Positions 9,165 to 17,981 of a DNA stretch of 64,000 nt are shown here, piece by piece. The first letter of the stretch is position 1. Each line of letters opens with the position of its first letter. The stretch lies in the NCBI RefSeq assembly GCF_014075995.1, contig NZ_CP055153.1, positions 3,596,001-3,660,000 on the forward strand. The letters run 5' to 3'. Below the pieces are notes generated by a model. That model saw nothing but the letters and a program-made list of their open reading frames with translations. It made no database searches and was not told the DNA's origin. The position numbers were made by a program, and so were the translations under genes. This DNA is from Adhaeribacter radiodurans (GTDB taxonomy: Bacteria > Bacteroidota > Bacteroidia > Cytophagales > Hymenobacteraceae).

Positions 9165-10550
9165 CTAAATAGATAACTGCAATTGGGTAATGTAGCTTCC
9201 CCGGCGGCCATTCACCTGGTTATTGGTATTAAAATAAGGCCGGTTCTGGTAATCGAAAGAGAGTTTTACTTTATGGCCGGTAATCAGGTAATTAATTCCC
9301 AGATCATACACATTTACCGGATCATTTAATAAGTCGAAATTAGCGCGGTAAAAGGTAGCATACGGCTGTAACTGACCACGGCCTTCACCCAATAGATTTT
9401 TGTTTAGTAAATAGCCTAATTGACCGTACATAATATTACCGGTTCCCATCATCGGGAATCCGTTACCGCCCCCGCTTACCAGGCTAACATTCGGATTAAT
9501 GGAAATTGCATCGGCTGGGTTCATTTGAGCTACGGTCCGGATGTAATTAGGGCCAAAATCGTAATTATAATAACCTAGGTAAGCCGTTAAAGCAGTACCG
9601 GCGTCCGTATTCAATGGTGTATCCATAAATGCTTCGGCAGACCAGAGCAACATATTATGCAATTTGGTAGAGCCATTCACTTCTTTGGTCCAGAGGGCAT
9701 TTTTTTGGCTCATTATACCCGCAGCTAAATTTAATACCTTCTTTTTGCCTAAATACGTGCCGGTCATATAAGGCGTGTTATGGCCTTCCGTTTCCCAGAA
9801 GTTATAAGCCAGATAACCCTGGTATTGCTTATGATGGCTACGTCCGGAAAAGGTAGCGTTAGGGCCTGCTACTGGGGTGCTGCCATTGGTATAAATAGGA
9901 AATGGATCACTAATAACCGCCCGGTAATCGAATTTACCAATTTGACCACGCACAAAAAGGCTTAGCTTGCGCGCAAACTCATCGGTTTGGTCTACAGTAG
10001 CCTGCGCAAAAACCGGGGCATCTAAAGCCAACAAAGTACTAATGCTGGGCTGCGAAAAACGCGACAAGCCATTTGCAATGGTTAAACCACCTCCTACTTT
10101 TAATTGATTACCATTGGTAAGGTGGTACTCCCCCATGGCATCGTGGAAGAAAGCGGCTATTTTACGGTTACCGGCTATTTGAGAATTAAAATTGAAGTTG
10201 TTTTGCCCAAACTGAAAATACAAAAAAGCCCGATCCGAAATTTGTCCGAACAGTTGCATGCGGGTACGCCTTAAGCCAATATCGAAAGTACGGGCGGCCG
10301 GCTCACCTTGAACTGTAGTACCCGGATTGCTCTCGTTGTATCGAAACCAGACCTGGTTTAAAAAAGTAGCCTGAAAGTAGTGCGTACCACTTTCGTTAAG
10401 GTTAAACTTTAAAGGTTTATCTTCAGAGGTTGAATTTCTAATTGAAGTGACTGATTTAGTTACCGTAGCTTGCTGCGTCGAATCGGTTTGCGCTTGTAAC
10501 GTACCGGCAATAAAAGTGGCACCAAACAGGGAGAATAGTAATTTTTTCAT
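9165..10550 (-). CDS. Outer-membrane beta-barrel porin (phosphate-selective porin O/P-like)
   Basis: This is a predicted 461-residue outer-membrane barrel protein. A Sec signal peptide (MKKLLFSLFGATFIAGTLQA) precedes a mature part rich in alternating aromatic and polar strands, with the barrel-type end YITQLQLSI. The segment FGQISDRAFLYFQFGQNNF and the overall layout resemble OprO/OprP-like porins in Bacteroidota, but substrate specificity cannot be read from the sequence. The frame is open to 10610; the ATG at 10548-10550 was chosen because it begins the signal peptide directly. Confidence 0.75.
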   Translation of the reverse strand: MKKLLFSLFGATFIAGTLQAQTDSTQQATVTKSVTSIRNSTSEDKPLKFNLNESGTHYFQATFLNQVWFRYNESNPGTTVQGEPAARTFDIGLRRTRMQLFGQISDRAFLYFQFGQNNFNFNSQIAGNRKIAAFFHDAMGEYHLTNGNQLKVGGGLTIANGLSRFSQPSISTLLALDAPVFAQATVDQTDEFARKLSLFVRGQIGKFDYRAVISDPFPIYTNGSTPVAGPNATFSGRSHHKQYQGYLAYNFWETEGHNTPYMTGTYLGKKKVLNLAAGIMSQKNALWTKEVNGSTKLHNMLLWSAEAFMDTPLNTDAGTALTAYLGYYNYDFGPNYIRTVAQMNPADAISINPNVSLVSGGGNGFPMMGTGNIMYGQLGYLLNKNLLGEGRGQLQPYATFYRANFDLLNDPVNVYDLGINYLITGHKVKLSFDYQNRPYFNTNNQVNGRRGSYITQLQLSI

Positions 10551-10697
10551 TATGTAATTAATCTTATGGATAAAAGTAAATGCCCCGGAATGGAATTGTT
10601 TAGGAAGCACAGGATTTTCCCTAATTTTTTAGAATAATCCGGGTAAGTAGAAAATGCTGAACTGGAAAATAAGAAAAGAGAAAAAGCAGGTAAGAAT

Positions 10698-11132
10698 CTA
10701 TAATCGTAAAATGCGATTAAATAAATAAAGCGGGAGACTTGGTAAACATTTGAGGGTAAAGGTATTTTCCCTGAACTTAATTAGAAAAGCAGCAAATTGG
10801 CAAGTAAAGAACTGAACAGCAACCGGTTCTTTCCATAACTTACTTAATTCATGGGTGGGATTAGCGGCTTTCGGTAAATAACATACTGTTATACCCTGCA
10901 TACACGGCAAGTTTAATTGCCAATGAGCAACGTTTACCTCCGGTACTAATCCACTGGAAGCTTCTACTACTGCAAATTCAAAATCCGGCTGATAAAACTC
11001 GCCTACCTGCACCAGGAGCAAGCCAAAAAACCAGGCCATGAAAAACAGAAAGCAATTTTTCACGAATTTTCTTTTAAGAAGTTTAGGTCTAGCTCTTTTA
11101 AGTTTTCGCAAACTTAAGGAAGATAAAATCAA
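10698..11132 (-). CDS. Hypothetical protein with one predicted membrane segment
   Basis: An open frame of 144 codons that I do not recognise. It has a basic N-terminus (KLKRARPKLLKRKF), one hydrophobic stretch near residues 28-43 (FLFFMAWFFGLLLV), and a non-membrane remainder with four Cys. The first codon is TTG, and no ATG gives the same N-terminus, which weakens the case. It lies between the porin gene and mutS2, with a strong terminator separating it from mutS2. It could be a real small membrane-anchored protein or a chance frame. Confidence 0.3.
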   Translation of the reverse strand: MILSSLSLRKLKRARPKLLKRKFVKNCFLFFMAWFFGLLLVQVGEFYQPDFEFAVVEASSGLVPEVNVAHWQLNLPCMQGITVCYLPKAANPTHELSKLWKEPVAVQFFTCQFAAFLIKFRENTFTLKCLPSLPLYLFNRILRL

Positions 11133-11235
11133 CTTCTACCTTTATAATTTAAATTTAGTTGTTTAAGATGATTGAAAGCCTTAAAGTTAAGAACCGCAAA
11201 ACTGTTGGTTTGTATAACTTAATCTCAACTCATAA

Positions 11236-11270
11236 AAAAAGCTTCTTTCAATACCTGAAAGAAGCTTTTT
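11236..11270. terminator. Strong rho-independent terminator downstream of mutS2
   Basis: A perfect 15-bp stem, AAAAAGCTTCTTTCA with its complement, closes a 5-base loop and is flanked by A/T runs. It ends mutS2 on the minus strand and could also act in the other direction. Confidence 0.88.
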
Positions 11271-11291
11271 TAATAAAACTATATGCTGAAA

Positions 11292-13688
11292 TTACTTGAG
11301 CACTACCAAACTAACACCATCGCCGCCCCGCTCAACATGTTCATCGCTGATACTGGCTACTTCGCGTTGCGAGCGCAGGTAATCCCGAATGGTTTGCTTT
11401 AAAATACCGTTACCACGACCATGAATTATTTTTATTTCCGGTATCCCCAACATCACAGCATCATCCAGGTAACTCATTACACGGGTTAAAGCATCTTCGG
11501 CCCGTTCGCCGCGTACATCTAAATTGGTACTAAAATCCGACATCCGCTGGGTAAGGTCCAAACCGCGGGCATAACCAGAAGTAACGGCTTCTTTTTCTTT
11601 TTTGGCTTTTTTAACCGAACCCTCTACCCTTTCCAGGTTAGCTATTTTTACGATTGATTTTAAATCTCCGAAAAGAACCTCGGCCGTATTTCCTTTAACC
11701 GCTACAATTTCGCCTACAGATTCCTGACCGATTAAACCAACTCTATCACCAGGTTGCAGAGCTTTGCTGCCAATGCCTGTCCGTAATACAGCCCTTTGTT
11801 CCAGCTTTAACTCCTTCTCTACAAATTGCTCTAAATCCTGACGGGCTTGCTTGGTAGTTTCTTTCTCGGCATTGGCATCCCTTATTTGCTTTATAGTGGC
11901 CTCTATCTGCTTGTTAGTATCCTTTAGTAAAACCTTTGCTTTCAGCTTAGCTTCCCGTAGAATGTCATCTTTATTCTCTTCAATGTGTTTCTTTAACTCG
12001 GTATATTCTTTGGCCGAAGCCCGTAACTTGCGTTCCTGGGTTTCTAATTCCAGGTTTCTTTTTTCGAAAATATTCTTCTCGTTTTCCAGTTCTTCCAGCA
12101 AGCGATCGTACTTAATTTTGTCTTTACCTACCAACTTACTGGCTTTATGCACAATCTCTTTAGGTAATCCAATTTTACGGGCAATTTCAATTGCGAAAGA
12201 AGAACCTGGTTTGCCAATATCTAATTGGTAAAGCGGTTGTAACTCTTTCGGGTCGTAACGCATCGCCCCGTTCACAATGCCGGGAGTACGCTCCGCAAAG
12301 TTTTTTAAGTTCGTATAGTGGGTAGTTATAACGCCGTAAGCCTGGTTTTCATTTAATTTTTCTAACACCGCTTCGGCAATGGCGCCACCTAGTTGCGGTT
12401 CGGTTCCGGTACCAAATTCATCAATTAAGACCAAACTTTTTTTATCGGCAAACAACACGAACTGCTTCATGTTTTGCAGGTGCGAGCTGTAGGTACTTAA
12501 ATCATTTTCAATGGATTGTTCGTCGCCAATATCGATGAACAAGTTCTCGAAAATTCCTGCTTCCGAACCTTCTGCTGCCGGAATCAGAAGACCGCATTGC
12601 ACCATATACTGCAGCGTACCAACAGTTTTAAGAGCCACCGATTTTCCACCGGCATTAGGACCCGAAATAACCAAAATACGCTTTTCTCTGTCTAAATTAA
12701 TAGTGAGCGGTACAATAGTGCGCTGCTGGGCTTGTAAGGTTAAATACAACAACGGATGCCGCGCTTCTTTAAAAGCCACGCGGGGTTGTTTATGCAATAC
12801 AGGTAAAGTAGATTCGGTACGATTAGCAAAAATAGCCTTAGCCCGGATAAAATCCATTAAACCTAAATACTGGTAGGCTTTGCGCAAATCTGGTATAAAG
12901 CCTCGTAAAAGAGTAGTTAATTCAGTTAAAATCCGGATTAATTCCCGATTATAAGCATTCTCTAATTCCTTAATGTCATTGTTTAATCCAAACACCACAT
13001 CTGGCTCAATATAAACGGTTTGACCGGTTGTTGACTCATCGTGAATCAAGCCTTTTATCTTACGTTTAAATTCGGCTACTACCGGTATAACTATGCGGCC
13101 ACTCCGGATAGTCGGTTCGGCATCGCCGGGAGTCCAGCCTTCGTTTTTGGCGTGGCGCAAAATGCTTTGAATTTGCTTCCGCAATATGCCTTGTTGCTGG
13201 ATTAACTCCCCTTTTAAACGACCAAGGGCCGGTGAAGCCGAATCTTTAACCGCACCATTATCATCTACTACTTTATCCAGGTTAATCGTTAACTTTTTAT
13301 CAATTTCAATGTTTGCGCCTAAACTTTTTAAATACGGATACAAACCATCTTCTGACTCGTAAAAGAAGCCTAAAGCCTGGCGAATAGTCCGGAGTGACAT
13401 TTTAATCTGAAAGAAAGAAGCAACATCCAGAAAACTGCCTTCGATAGCGGCCCGGTTTAATGCTTCCGTAACATCAAAATAATATTGCGTCGGGAAGTCG
13501 GCATCGGCGGCTAATAGACTTTTAAATTCATGAGTTTGCTCCAGGAGCTTATGGATAAGATCGTGCCGGGTTAAGAATTGCATCCGGGCCACAAACTGCC
13601 GACCTAAAGCGCTTAAACAGGCTTCGGCCAGAATTTCCCGGATTTGGGTAAAACCTATTTTTTGCTCAAAATTCTGAGGATAAATCAA
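11292..13688 (-). CDS. mutS2: Endonuclease MutS2
   Basis: MutS2 binds branched DNA and suppresses homologous recombination; in other bacteria it also acts on collided ribosomes. The 798 residues have the expected order: an N-terminal MutS core/clamp region, the ABC-type ATPase with Walker A SGPNAGGKSVALKT near residue 338 and Walker B LVLIDEFGTGTEP, a long coiled-coil near residues 510-640, and a C-terminal Smr nuclease domain with LDVRGERAEDAL and HGRGNGIL. The start codon is TTG (complement of 13686-13688). No in-frame ATG lies upstream before a stop, and the family N-terminus MIYPQNFEQKIGF begins exactly here. Confidence 0.96.
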   Translation of the reverse strand: MIYPQNFEQKIGFTQIREILAEACLSALGRQFVARMQFLTRHDLIHKLLEQTHEFKSLLAADADFPTQYYFDVTEALNRAAIEGSFLDVASFFQIKMSLRTIRQALGFFYESEDGLYPYLKSLGANIEIDKKLTINLDKVVDDNGAVKDSASPALGRLKGELIQQQGILRKQIQSILRHAKNEGWTPGDAEPTIRSGRIVIPVVAEFKRKIKGLIHDESTTGQTVYIEPDVVFGLNNDIKELENAYNRELIRILTELTTLLRGFIPDLRKAYQYLGLMDFIRAKAIFANRTESTLPVLHKQPRVAFKEARHPLLYLTLQAQQRTIVPLTINLDREKRILVISGPNAGGKSVALKTVGTLQYMVQCGLLIPAAEGSEAGIFENLFIDIGDEQSIENDLSTYSSHLQNMKQFVLFADKKSLVLIDEFGTGTEPQLGGAIAEAVLEKLNENQAYGVITTHYTNLKNFAERTPGIVNGAMRYDPKELQPLYQLDIGKPGSSFAIEIARKIGLPKEIVHKASKLVGKDKIKYDRLLEELENEKNIFEKRNLELETQERKLRASAKEYTELKKHIEENKDDILREAKLKAKVLLKDTNKQIEATIKQIRDANAEKETTKQARQDLEQFVEKELKLEQRAVLRTGIGSKALQPGDRVGLIGQESVGEIVAVKGNTAEVLFGDLKSIVKIANLERVEGSVKKAKKEKEAVTSGYARGLDLTQRMSDFSTNLDVRGERAEDALTRVMSYLDDAVMLGIPEIKIIHGRGNGILKQTIRDYLRSQREVASISDEHVERGGDGVSLVVLK

Positions 13689-13844
13689 AGCTTATATAAT
13701 TATGTTTTGTAACCTTATGTAACGTTTATAGGCAGGTATTATGTTCCGGATTTATTTGGTTTTCGCTATAAATTCAACCATTTTCCGGTAACCTGATTTA
13801 TTGCATTAAAATTTCTGTTTTATATTTCATTAATTTACAAAGCT

Positions 13845-14297
13845 ATGATTTTTGATCATTTAAATAATGCCTCCCGCTACAATGCCCTGCACCCTGATTT
13901 TGCTGTAGCTTTTCAGTTTCTTCAGCAACAGGATATGATGTTGTTACCTACCGGCAAGCACGAGCTGCGGGGCGACGAAGTATTTGCTATTGTGTCAGAT
14001 GACTATGGTTTTGGCGGGCGCGAGCAAGCTCGTCTGGAATCGCACCGAAAGTACATTGATATACAAGTTGTATTAGGAGGTACCGATTGGATGGGCTGGC
14101 AGGATATTGCCGCTTGCCAAAACATAACCGAACCGTATACTACTGAGCGGGAGGTTATATTTTATGGCGATCAGCCGAAGATATGGCTGGAAGTACCGGA
14201 GCAGCATTTTGTAATTTTTTACCCCGAAGACACGCACGCTCCATTAGCTACCGCCGAAAAAGTAAGAAAAATAGTTTTTAAGATAGCGTTAAAGTAA
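13845..14297 (+). CDS. YhcH/YjgK/YiaL family protein
   Basis: This 150-residue cupin-like protein belongs to the YhcH/YjgK/YiaL (DUF386) family, found near sialic acid and other sugar-acid catabolic genes. Its biochemical role is not well settled. The family signature HRKYIDIQVVLGGTDWMGW is present near residues 57-75, and ExHFVIFYPEDTHAP near the C-terminus supplies the cupin-like metal-binding pattern. No sugar-catabolic neighbours are seen here, and the gene stands alone between mutS2 (divergent) and a long intergenic stretch. Confidence 0.88.
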   Translation: MIFDHLNNASRYNALHPDFAVAFQFLQQQDMMLLPTGKHELRGDEVFAIVSDDYGFGGREQARLESHRKYIDIQVVLGGTDWMGWQDIAACQNITEPYTTEREVIFYGDQPKIWLEVPEQHFVIFYPEDTHAPLATAEKVRKIVFKIALK

Positions 14298-14665
14298 AAA
14301 ATAGAAGGATCAAGAGAGTAGATACCAGACTCCTTTGTTTGTTATAAGCTTTATTTCTGCTTAGTACGGTAAATATACTTCCGCCATAAGGCTGGAATTT
14401 TATCCTTTTACTTAAGATATAAGCCATTTCTATTTTAAAGGCTTAGGCAGCCGCAAATGATTAAATAAACATTGCCAAAATGAATCTAAGGTGTACCTAA
14501 AGTTTTACAATAGGATTAAAAATTAATCTTATTTCAATTGCTGGCAAGTCGAAGGCTATTTTTGAAAAATTAAACCTTTAAATTAGCTGATTATTAATGC
14601 CCTATTACCTGTACCTGTTTTACAATTAAAATACGTTATTAAAGACAATTTCATAGAAACTTAGC
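14298..14665. other. Intergenic region upstream of the response regulator
   Basis: About 370 AT-rich bases with no gene, RNA or strong hairpin that I can support. It presumably holds the promoter of the response regulator gene. Confidence 0.5.
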
Positions 14666-15832
14666 ATGCCTAAAATTCTGATTATAGATGACGAACGCAG
14701 CATTCGTAGTACCCTTAAAGAAATTCTGGAGTACGAAAGTTACACCGTTGACGAAGCCGCAGACGGTGAAGTAGGGTTAGATCAACTGGGCAAAAACAAA
14801 TACGATGTAGTACTTTGCGACATAAAAATGCCCAAAATGGATGGGCTGGAAGTACTGCAACGTGCCCGGGAGGTTGCGCCGGATGTGCCTTTTATTATGA
14901 TTTCGGCCCACGGCACCATTGATACAGCGGTAGATGCTACTAAAAAAGGAGCCTATGATTTTCTGCAGAAACCACCGGATTTAAACCGGCTACTGGTAAC
15001 TGTACGCAACGCTTTGGATAAAGCAAACCTGGTTACCGAAACCAAAGTTTTAAAGAAAAAAATTTCTAAAAACTTTGAGATGGTTGGCAACTCTCCGGCT
15101 TTGGAAAAAGTGCGCCGCGCCATTGATAAAGTAGCCCAAACCGATGCCCGGGTGCTCATTACTGGTCCTAATGGGGCAGGTAAAGAAATGGTTGCCCGCC
15201 AATTGCACGAAAAAAGTAACCGCTCTAGCGGGCCCATGATAGAAGTAAACTGCGCCGCCATACCCAGCGAGCTAATCGAAAGTGAATTGTTTGGCCACGA
15301 GAAAGGCTCATTTACTTCGGCGGTTAAACAACGGATTGGTAAGTTTGAGCAAGCCAATGGCGGCACTCTTTTCCTCGACGAAATTGGCGATATGAGTTTA
15401 TCTGCTCAGGCCAAAGTATTGCGGGCACTGCAGGAAAACAAAATTACCCGGGTAGGCGGCGAAAAAGAAATTTCGGTGGATGTGCGGGTAGTAGCAGCTA
15501 CGAACAAAGACCTTTTAAAGGAAATTGAAGAACGAAATTTCCGCGAAGACCTTTACCATCGGTTAGGCGTTATTCTTATTCACGTTCCTCCTCTAAATGA
15601 ACGCCGCGAAGACATTCCGGATTTAATACAGAAGTTTCTGGCCGACATAGCCCGCGATTATGGTTCAAAACCTAAACGTATTTCCCCTGCCGCTCTTGCC
15701 TTTCTGCAGCAACTAGATTGGCGCGGAAATATCCGGGAATTACGCAACGTGGTGGAACGCTTGGTAATTATGAGCGACGACGAAATTTCGGAAGAAGATG
15801 CCCGCTCGTTCGCCCGACCAGCAGTTTCTTAG
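14666..15832 (+). CDS. NtrC-like response regulator with AAA+ domain, lacking a DNA-binding HTH
   Basis: This 388-residue protein has an N-terminal receiver domain (acidic pocket Asp8/Asp9, phospho-acceptor Asp52 in CDIKMP) and an AAA+ domain of the sigma-54 activator type from about residue 135. Walker A is GPNGAGKE (167-174), Walker B GGTLFLDEIGD, and an arginine-finger region REDLYHRL is present. The GAFTGA loop that contacts sigma-54 in the family is changed to GSFTSA (214-219). The protein ends soon after the AAA+ lid, with no Fis-type helix-turn-helix. It is therefore uncertain whether it activates sigma-54 promoters. No histidine kinase gene is adjacent. A stem-loop follows the stop. 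Confidence 0.9.
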   Translation: MPKILIIDDERSIRSTLKEILEYESYTVDEAADGEVGLDQLGKNKYDVVLCDIKMPKMDGLEVLQRAREVAPDVPFIMISAHGTIDTAVDATKKGAYDFLQKPPDLNRLLVTVRNALDKANLVTETKVLKKKISKNFEMVGNSPALEKVRRAIDKVAQTDARVLITGPNGAGKEMVARQLHEKSNRSSGPMIEVNCAAIPSELIESELFGHEKGSFTSAVKQRIGKFEQANGGTLFLDEIGDMSLSAQAKVLRALQENKITRVGGEKEISVDVRVVAATNKDLLKEIEERNFREDLYHRLGVILIHVPPLNERREDIPDLIQKFLADIARDYGSKPKRISPAALAFLQQLDWRGNIRELRNVVERLVIMSDDEISEEDARSFARPAVS

Positions 15833-15892
15833 TTGCTGATTGATCATTACTTATTATTAGGTTTAGAAAAAAGTAAATTTTCCATCATAATT

Positions 15893-15957
15893 GTCCTTCA
15901 GGAGAAATCTATTTTACCAGCCAGTTAAGAATTTTCCTCTTGAAGGACTTTTCTTTT
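15893..15957 (+). terminator. Probable terminator of the response regulator gene
   Basis: GTCCTTCAGGAG (from 15893) pairs with a complementary arm ending at 15948 (CTCTTGAAGGAC), with one internal mismatch. A T-rich run TTTTCTTTTT follows. The loop is about 25 bases, longer than usual. Confidence 0.6.
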
Positions 15958-15992
15958 TATAACTTATCAGGAAGTCTTAAATTAAACAAACC

Positions 15993-17006
15993 TTAACTCA
16001 CCATTAAATTACAACCCCGAATATCTGAATTATCGAATCGACCCAGTACTTCAAAAGAGCCATCCGGATATAGCTTACCTAAGTCCTTGGTTTCGATAAA
16101 AGCACAGGAATCTACGTTGGCTAAGTCGATAATGTTGATTCCCCCGGTTTGTAAAGTTGGATTCCGGTCTAAAGGATCATTTGGATCGCGCAGTACAATT
16201 TGCATGGTTGGCGGACATTGAAACACTCCCTGCCCTTTGGAATAAGCCTGCGACAACAACTCGGTCATGCCGTATTCTGAGTGAATGGAATTTAGCCCGT
16301 AAGCTTGCTGCAACAATGCGTGCAATTCACTTCTAATCATTTCCCGGCGGCGGCCTTTCATTCCGCCGGTTTCCATTAAAATAACATCTTGAAACAAACT
16401 GGTTTGATTATTCTCTTGAACAAAATCAGCCAGGTCGAGGAGAGCGTAAGTTACGCCAAACAAAATTACTTTTTTGCCACTCTGTTTTGCTTGCCGAAGC
16501 GACTTTAACAAAGCATTTTGGTCGTGCAGAAAAAAACCGGGTTCTGTTTGACCAGATTTTTGCATAAAATAATCGACCATTGCAACCAAAGACGAATTTC
16601 CTTGCTCTATATAAGAGGGTAATAAAGCTAAAAATACGTAATCGGTAAGTTTACCGTATTGGCTCTCGAACAGTAATTTAGTGTTATCTAGGTAAAAAGC
16701 TAAATTTAACAGTAAATGTCGGCTCCGTTCGGCCTGCGTTGTACCGCTGCTGAGGAAAATAGTTTCGGGTTTGAAAGTATCCGTTTGTACCGTTTGCGTT
16801 TTAAAAAACTCAATCGGCAGAAAAGGAATTTGGGTTAGTGATTTTACCGATTCAGGTTTAATTTTTAATCCGGTAACATAAGCTTGGTAAACCGCATTAT
16901 GGCGTACCTGATACTGAAATAAAGCGAATGCCCGTTCTTCAAAATCTGTTTTGCGGGTAGGGATTTGAGAATGAAGCTGATACTTAAAATTTTGTTTAAA
17001 ATCCAT
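15993..17006 (-). CDS. LuxE-like acyl-protein synthetase/acyltransferase family protein
   Basis: This 337-residue protein belongs to the adenylate-forming LuxE (acyl-protein synthetase) family, whose founding member activates fatty acids with ATP for the lux reductase. Visible family features are the P-loop-like FLSSGTTQAERSRH near residue 85 and the adenylation motif HSEYGMTELLSQAY near residue 240, plus DLGKLYPDGSFEVLGR near the C-terminus. No LuxC/LuxD or other lux gene is nearby, so the substrate is unknown; in Bacteroidota such genes are usually annotated only as acyl transferase. The gene faces the response regulator gene. Confidence 0.8.
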   Translation of the reverse strand: MDFKQNFKYQLHSQIPTRKTDFEERAFALFQYQVRHNAVYQAYVTGLKIKPESVKSLTQIPFLPIEFFKTQTVQTDTFKPETIFLSSGTTQAERSRHLLLNLAFYLDNTKLLFESQYGKLTDYVFLALLPSYIEQGNSSLVAMVDYFMQKSGQTEPGFFLHDQNALLKSLRQAKQSGKKVILFGVTYALLDLADFVQENNQTSLFQDVILMETGGMKGRRREMIRSELHALLQQAYGLNSIHSEYGMTELLSQAYSKGQGVFQCPPTMQIVLRDPNDPLDRNPTLQTGGINIIDLANVDSCAFIETKDLGKLYPDGSFEVLGRFDNSDIRGCNLMVS

Positions 17007-17180
17007 TCAGGGGCTATAAAACAATTACCTATTCCAATCGTTAAAATCTTAGTAAATTTAGTTGGGTTTCTGCATTAATAAACCATACAATTAATTAAGT
17101 ACCAGAAAAGTCTTTCTTAACTAAAATATAATATAGTTTAAACTTATAACTTACAACGTAAATCGTACTTCTTAAATAGA

Positions 17181-17741
17181 ATGAAAAACACTTTATCTAT
17201 TTTTTCTCTACTGCTTCTGCTTACCGGCGCGTTATGGTCTTGCCATACTCCACCTAAATTTCCGATTGAACCCAATATTAGTTTTAAGAAAGTAGTACCG
17301 TATCATTTCACGGAAAATGGTCAACCTAAAGATTCGATAGTAGTTATTATACGGTTCGAAGACGGAGATGGGGATTTAGGTCTTACGGATGCAGATAATC
17401 AACCGCCCTTTAATCCAACCGGGCCATTGGTTCCGAATGGACCGGTTGTACCGCAGGGAGAGTTTTTTTATAACTACTTCATCAAAATGTTTGTCAAACG
17501 AAATGGCCAGTTTGAAGAATTTCAGTTTCCGAGTGCGGGTGGTTTAAATGGGCGTTTTTTCCCCTTGGCGCCGGATGGCCGTACGGGTCCTTTGGAAGGT
17601 GATTTAAATTATGGCATTGTAATTCGGCCCGGTCGGAATTTTGTACCAGGTGACATAGTTAAGTTTGAAGTGTATATTGTAGATAAACAACTGCATTTAA
17701 GTAATAAAATCACCACCGACGAAGTAGCCCTTTTTCAATAA
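17181..17741 (+). CDS. Hypothetical secreted lipoprotein
   Basis: A 186-residue protein with a lipoprotein signal peptide: hydrophobic LSIFSLLLLLTGALW followed by the lipobox cysteine at about residue 21 (WSCHTPP). The mature part contains acidic IRFEDGDGDLGLTDADNQPP, which resembles a calcium-binding or Ig-like loop, and ends in a beta-rich stretch. Similar one-domain lipoproteins are common in Bacteroidota and uncharacterised. A clear terminator follows, so it is probably monocistronic. Confidence 0.8.
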   Translation: MKNTLSIFSLLLLLTGALWSCHTPPKFPIEPNISFKKVVPYHFTENGQPKDSIVVIIRFEDGDGDLGLTDADNQPPFNPTGPLVPNGPVVPQGEFFYNYFIKMFVKRNGQFEEFQFPSAGGLNGRFFPLAPDGRTGPLEGDLNYGIVIRPGRNFVPGDIVKFEVYIVDKQLHLSNKITTDEVALFQ

Positions 17742-17767
17742 TTTACTTTTTTGTTATACTGAAATAT

Positions 17768-17798
17768 AAAATGCCACTCTGCTAAAGGGTGGCATTTT
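17768..17798. terminator. Rho-independent terminator after the lipoprotein gene
   Basis: A 10-bp perfect stem, AAAATGCCAC with GTGGCATTTT, closes an 11-base loop and runs into a T tract. Confidence 0.85.
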
Positions 17799-17901
17799 TG
17801 TTTAATCACATATTATAAAATTAAGTTTTTTTACCACTTTAGCCTGCTACAGAATAACTGGCTTACCTTCTAAAAACACCTTACATCCCAAAAAAGTAAA
17901 T

Positions 17902-17909
17902 TATATTTG
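17902..17909 (+). promoter_or_regulatory. Putative -7 promoter element of the permuted glycosidase-like gene
   Basis: TATATTTG is an exact TAnnTTTG match, 72 bases upstream of the start at 17982. No clear -33 TTG is present. It is the best candidate promoter of the rightward pair 17982-19842. Confidence 0.35.
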
Positions 17910-17981
17910 TCGCCTCGCCGAACTGCCCGACCTTAACCCCGTACAGTGTATCCGGTAATAAAATAGAACTACTCGCATTAT

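Noticed and set aside
17800-17981. Possible missing N-terminal half of the GH39-like protein
   Set aside because: The frame has a stop at 17964, and none of the three forward frames in this stretch encodes barrel motifs.
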